NCBI GenBank assembly: GCA_030154385.1
Contig: JASKJZ010000139.1
Span: forward strand, 1-6,793
DNA: 6,793 bases
Reading direction: 5' to 3'
Source: Clostridiales bacterium
GTDB taxonomy: Bacteria; Bacillota_A; Clostridia; Lachnospirales; Lachnospiraceae
Shown: one piece after another, positions 5,634-6,793 of the stretch
Position numbering within the stretch: position 1 is the stretch's first letter
Layout of the letters: each line of letters starts with the position of its first letter
Program-made: the position numbers and the translations under genes
The notes under the pieces: generated by a model
Told to the model about the DNA's origin: nothing
Seen by the model: only the letters and a program-made list of their open reading frames with translations
The model's database searches: none

Positions 5634-6272
5634 CTGCGGGGTTCCCCGTTCACTGTCTAAGTATTTCCCATTTTCCATAATCCCCGCATTTAAGAACTTC
5701 TCTATTAGTTCTAGAAACCTCTTGTCTGCAATGTCATGTTCTAGGAATTTCATCATCCAGTTATGGTCTACATTATCAAAGAAGCCTTTTATATCCGCTT
5801 CCACTATATAGTTTGTTTTCCTATACTGTACATCTTCTATGATTTCCCTTACTGCTTGGTGGCAGTTTCTGTTTGGTCTGAAACCAAAACTTTCATTGTA
5901 AAATTTTGGTTCATATATCATTGTCAGGATCTGTGCTATTGCATTCTCTACTAGCTTATCTTCATAACAGGATATTCCTAGTGGTCTCATTCTGTTGCTT
6001 CCATCCTTAGGTATATACACTCGTCTTATCGGATTAGGCTTATAGCTCCCATTTTTCATCCTCTTCACCAGATTATCAATGTTTGCTTCCAGATTTACCT
6101 CATACTCTTCTTTTGATGTTCCATCCATTCCTTTTGCTTTCTTTCCATCCATTTGTTTATGTATGGCTAAAAGCGTATCTTTATTGATGTAGGATGCTAG
6201 GTTCTGCACCTTATGGTCAGTTCTGTCTGCCTTTGCGATATTAAATTGTATTCCAAGTAACTCGTTAATCAT

Positions 6273-6793
6273 GTTGTTCAGCTCTCCTATGTCTGCACAA
6301 TCGCGCTTTACCTAAAGCTATAAAGTGTCCGCCCCTTCCCTCCATCTGCTTTCACAGGTTTCTTTGGTACTATGAGCGAATCGGACTTCCTGTCACACAT
6401 TTGGTTGTCTGTCGCATTTCTTTGATTCAACTTCCATACCTCAGAGTGAGGATATGACAGAACCTCAGCTGTTCCGATAAAGTACTTATCATCAACCTCG
6501 CCAAGTTCTCAGACTGGGGGTAGTCTCTTAACTCTCACCATAACGTGTTAAGAGATGTTGTCTGCTACGATAAAGAACGCATCGACCTAATCCCACTAGA
6601 TAATTATTTCCCAGCTCAATCACTTCACTTTCGTTTCGGCTCTGTTGCTCCCTGTCCTACGCTTAAACCTAGTGTTACCACTTCGGCTCCAAGGACTCGG
6701 TACAGGCGGTTGGTTAGACCTTACCTGATAGGATTTTCCTATTGTATCTTCATCAGCTTACCAAAGCTAGCAGAATAACTTCCGCTCGCTAGG
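6273..6793 (-). ncRNA. Group II intron ribozyme 5' domains (I to IV, 5' end missing)
   Basis: About 520 bases upstream of the reverse transcriptase contain no credible gene. They are rich in short hairpins, GNRA-like loops and purine runs typical of group II intron domains I-IV. Examples on the minus strand are CTAGCGAGCG with GCTAG nearby at the far end, the CACTTCGGCTCC region (plus strand), and GAGGGAAGGGGCGGAC shortly before the maturase gene. A plus-strand frame of 77 codons at 6545-6778 crosses these structures and is not believed to be coding. Individual domain borders were not folded. The intron's first bases are beyond the window. Confidence 0.7.

Larger units (their letters stand above)
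4575..6272 (-). pseudogene. ltrA: Group II intron reverse transcriptase/maturase, disrupted by an insertion
   Basis: Two in-frame parts are separated by foreign DNA. The first part (6272-5632) carries RT blocks RRVYIPKDGSNRMRPLGI (83-100), SFGFRPNRNCHQA (128-140), EADIKGFFDNVDH with catalytic Asp160, and RGTPQ ending at 213. The second part (5250-4575) resumes with NGASPVLANVYL and holds the YCDD active site (about 251-254), GLELAMEKTK, FDFLGFTF, and a basic helical maturase/X domain ending LFYR. Deleting 5251-5631 rejoins PQGNGASP in frame and gives 438 residues with no stop, a normal size for an RT-maturase lacking an endonuclease domain. The N-terminal fragment as it stands ends in 22 residues read from the insertion before a TAG. 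The polymerase is split between its catalytic aspartates, so it is almost certainly inactive. The ATG is preceded by AGGAG at about ten or eleven bases. The symbol is the generic LtrA-type name. Confidence 0.87.
4485..6793 (-). mobile_element. Group II intron (retrotransposon), 3' part; 5' end outside window
   Basis: The element reads right to left. From its 5' side the window shows ribozyme sequence (6793-6273), a reverse transcriptase/maturase gene (6272-4575), and domains V and VI (4556-4485). The predicted 3' end is ...CCTAC at 4485, ending AC as the AY rule for these introns expects. This end also leaves the interrupted regulator with intact sequence up to a split tyrosine codon. The 5' terminus, normally GUGYG-like, is not seen before position 6793, so a few to several dozen more bases are expected outside. 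The maturase carries no visible HNH endonuclease domain, so the intron would be of an endonuclease-lacking class. Its RT is broken by a second insertion, so this copy should not move by itself, although the ribozyme ends look intact. Confidence 0.86.

Noticed and set aside
6545..6778. Plus-strand 77-codon frame near the right edge
   Set aside because: It lies across structured group II intron ribozyme sequence on the opposite strand and has no ribosome binding site or recognisable domain.

Overview
The window looks like a chromosomal fragment from a low-to-moderate GC Firmicute, most likely a gut or rumen Clostridia/Lachnospiraceae-type bacterium. The reasons are strong AGGAGG-type ribosome binding sites, tightly packed overlapping genes, an AT-rich codon style, and a clostridial-type group II intron. 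The organism assignment is inference, because no rRNA or marker gene is present.

Left part (1-3956, all minus strand): five genes read right to left as one apparent operon. They are an SGNH/GDSL-type hydrolase, a polysaccharide deacetylase (CE4-like), an esterase of the tributyrin esterase/esterase D fold (CE1-like), a P-loop kinase-like protein, and the N-terminus of a GH13 subfamily 18-type sugar phosphorylase that leaves the window. Spacing is 6 bp, a 20 bp overlap, 61 bp and an 8 bp overlap. None of the proteins shows an obvious signal peptide. The simplest reading is an intracellular pathway that removes acyl groups from an imported oligosaccharide or glycoside, which is then phosphorolysed, possibly with a dedicated kinase for a product. 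The substrate cannot be read from the sequence.

Middle (3957-4484): a divergent control region followed by the N-terminal half of an AraC-family regulator on the plus strand. Its cupin-type sensor domain is present, but the DNA-binding half is cut off. It is the natural candidate regulator of the operon.

Right part (4485-6793): a group II intron in antisense orientation to the regulator, running off the right edge. Domains V and VI are visible at 4485-4556. The ribozyme 5' domains fill about 6273-6793. The intron-encoded reverse transcriptase/maturase lies between them. It is itself broken by an exactly definable 381-bp insertion (5251-5631) between the PQG block and the YCDD active site. 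Removing the insertion restores an uninterrupted 438-residue protein.

The 381-bp insertion is the most unusual object here. It has 32-bp terminal inverted repeats (29/32 identical), at least seven copies of a 14-bp motif TTATGnnGAGnTAn in both orientations, an extra perfect 13-bp-stem palindrome at one edge only, and a 249-bp direct-repeat-bounded segment holding a 77-codon reading frame that ends inside the repeat. I do not recognise its family. It looks like a small non-autonomous mobile element or recombinase-site array. The result is a nested structure: a small element inside a group II intron inside a regulatory gene.
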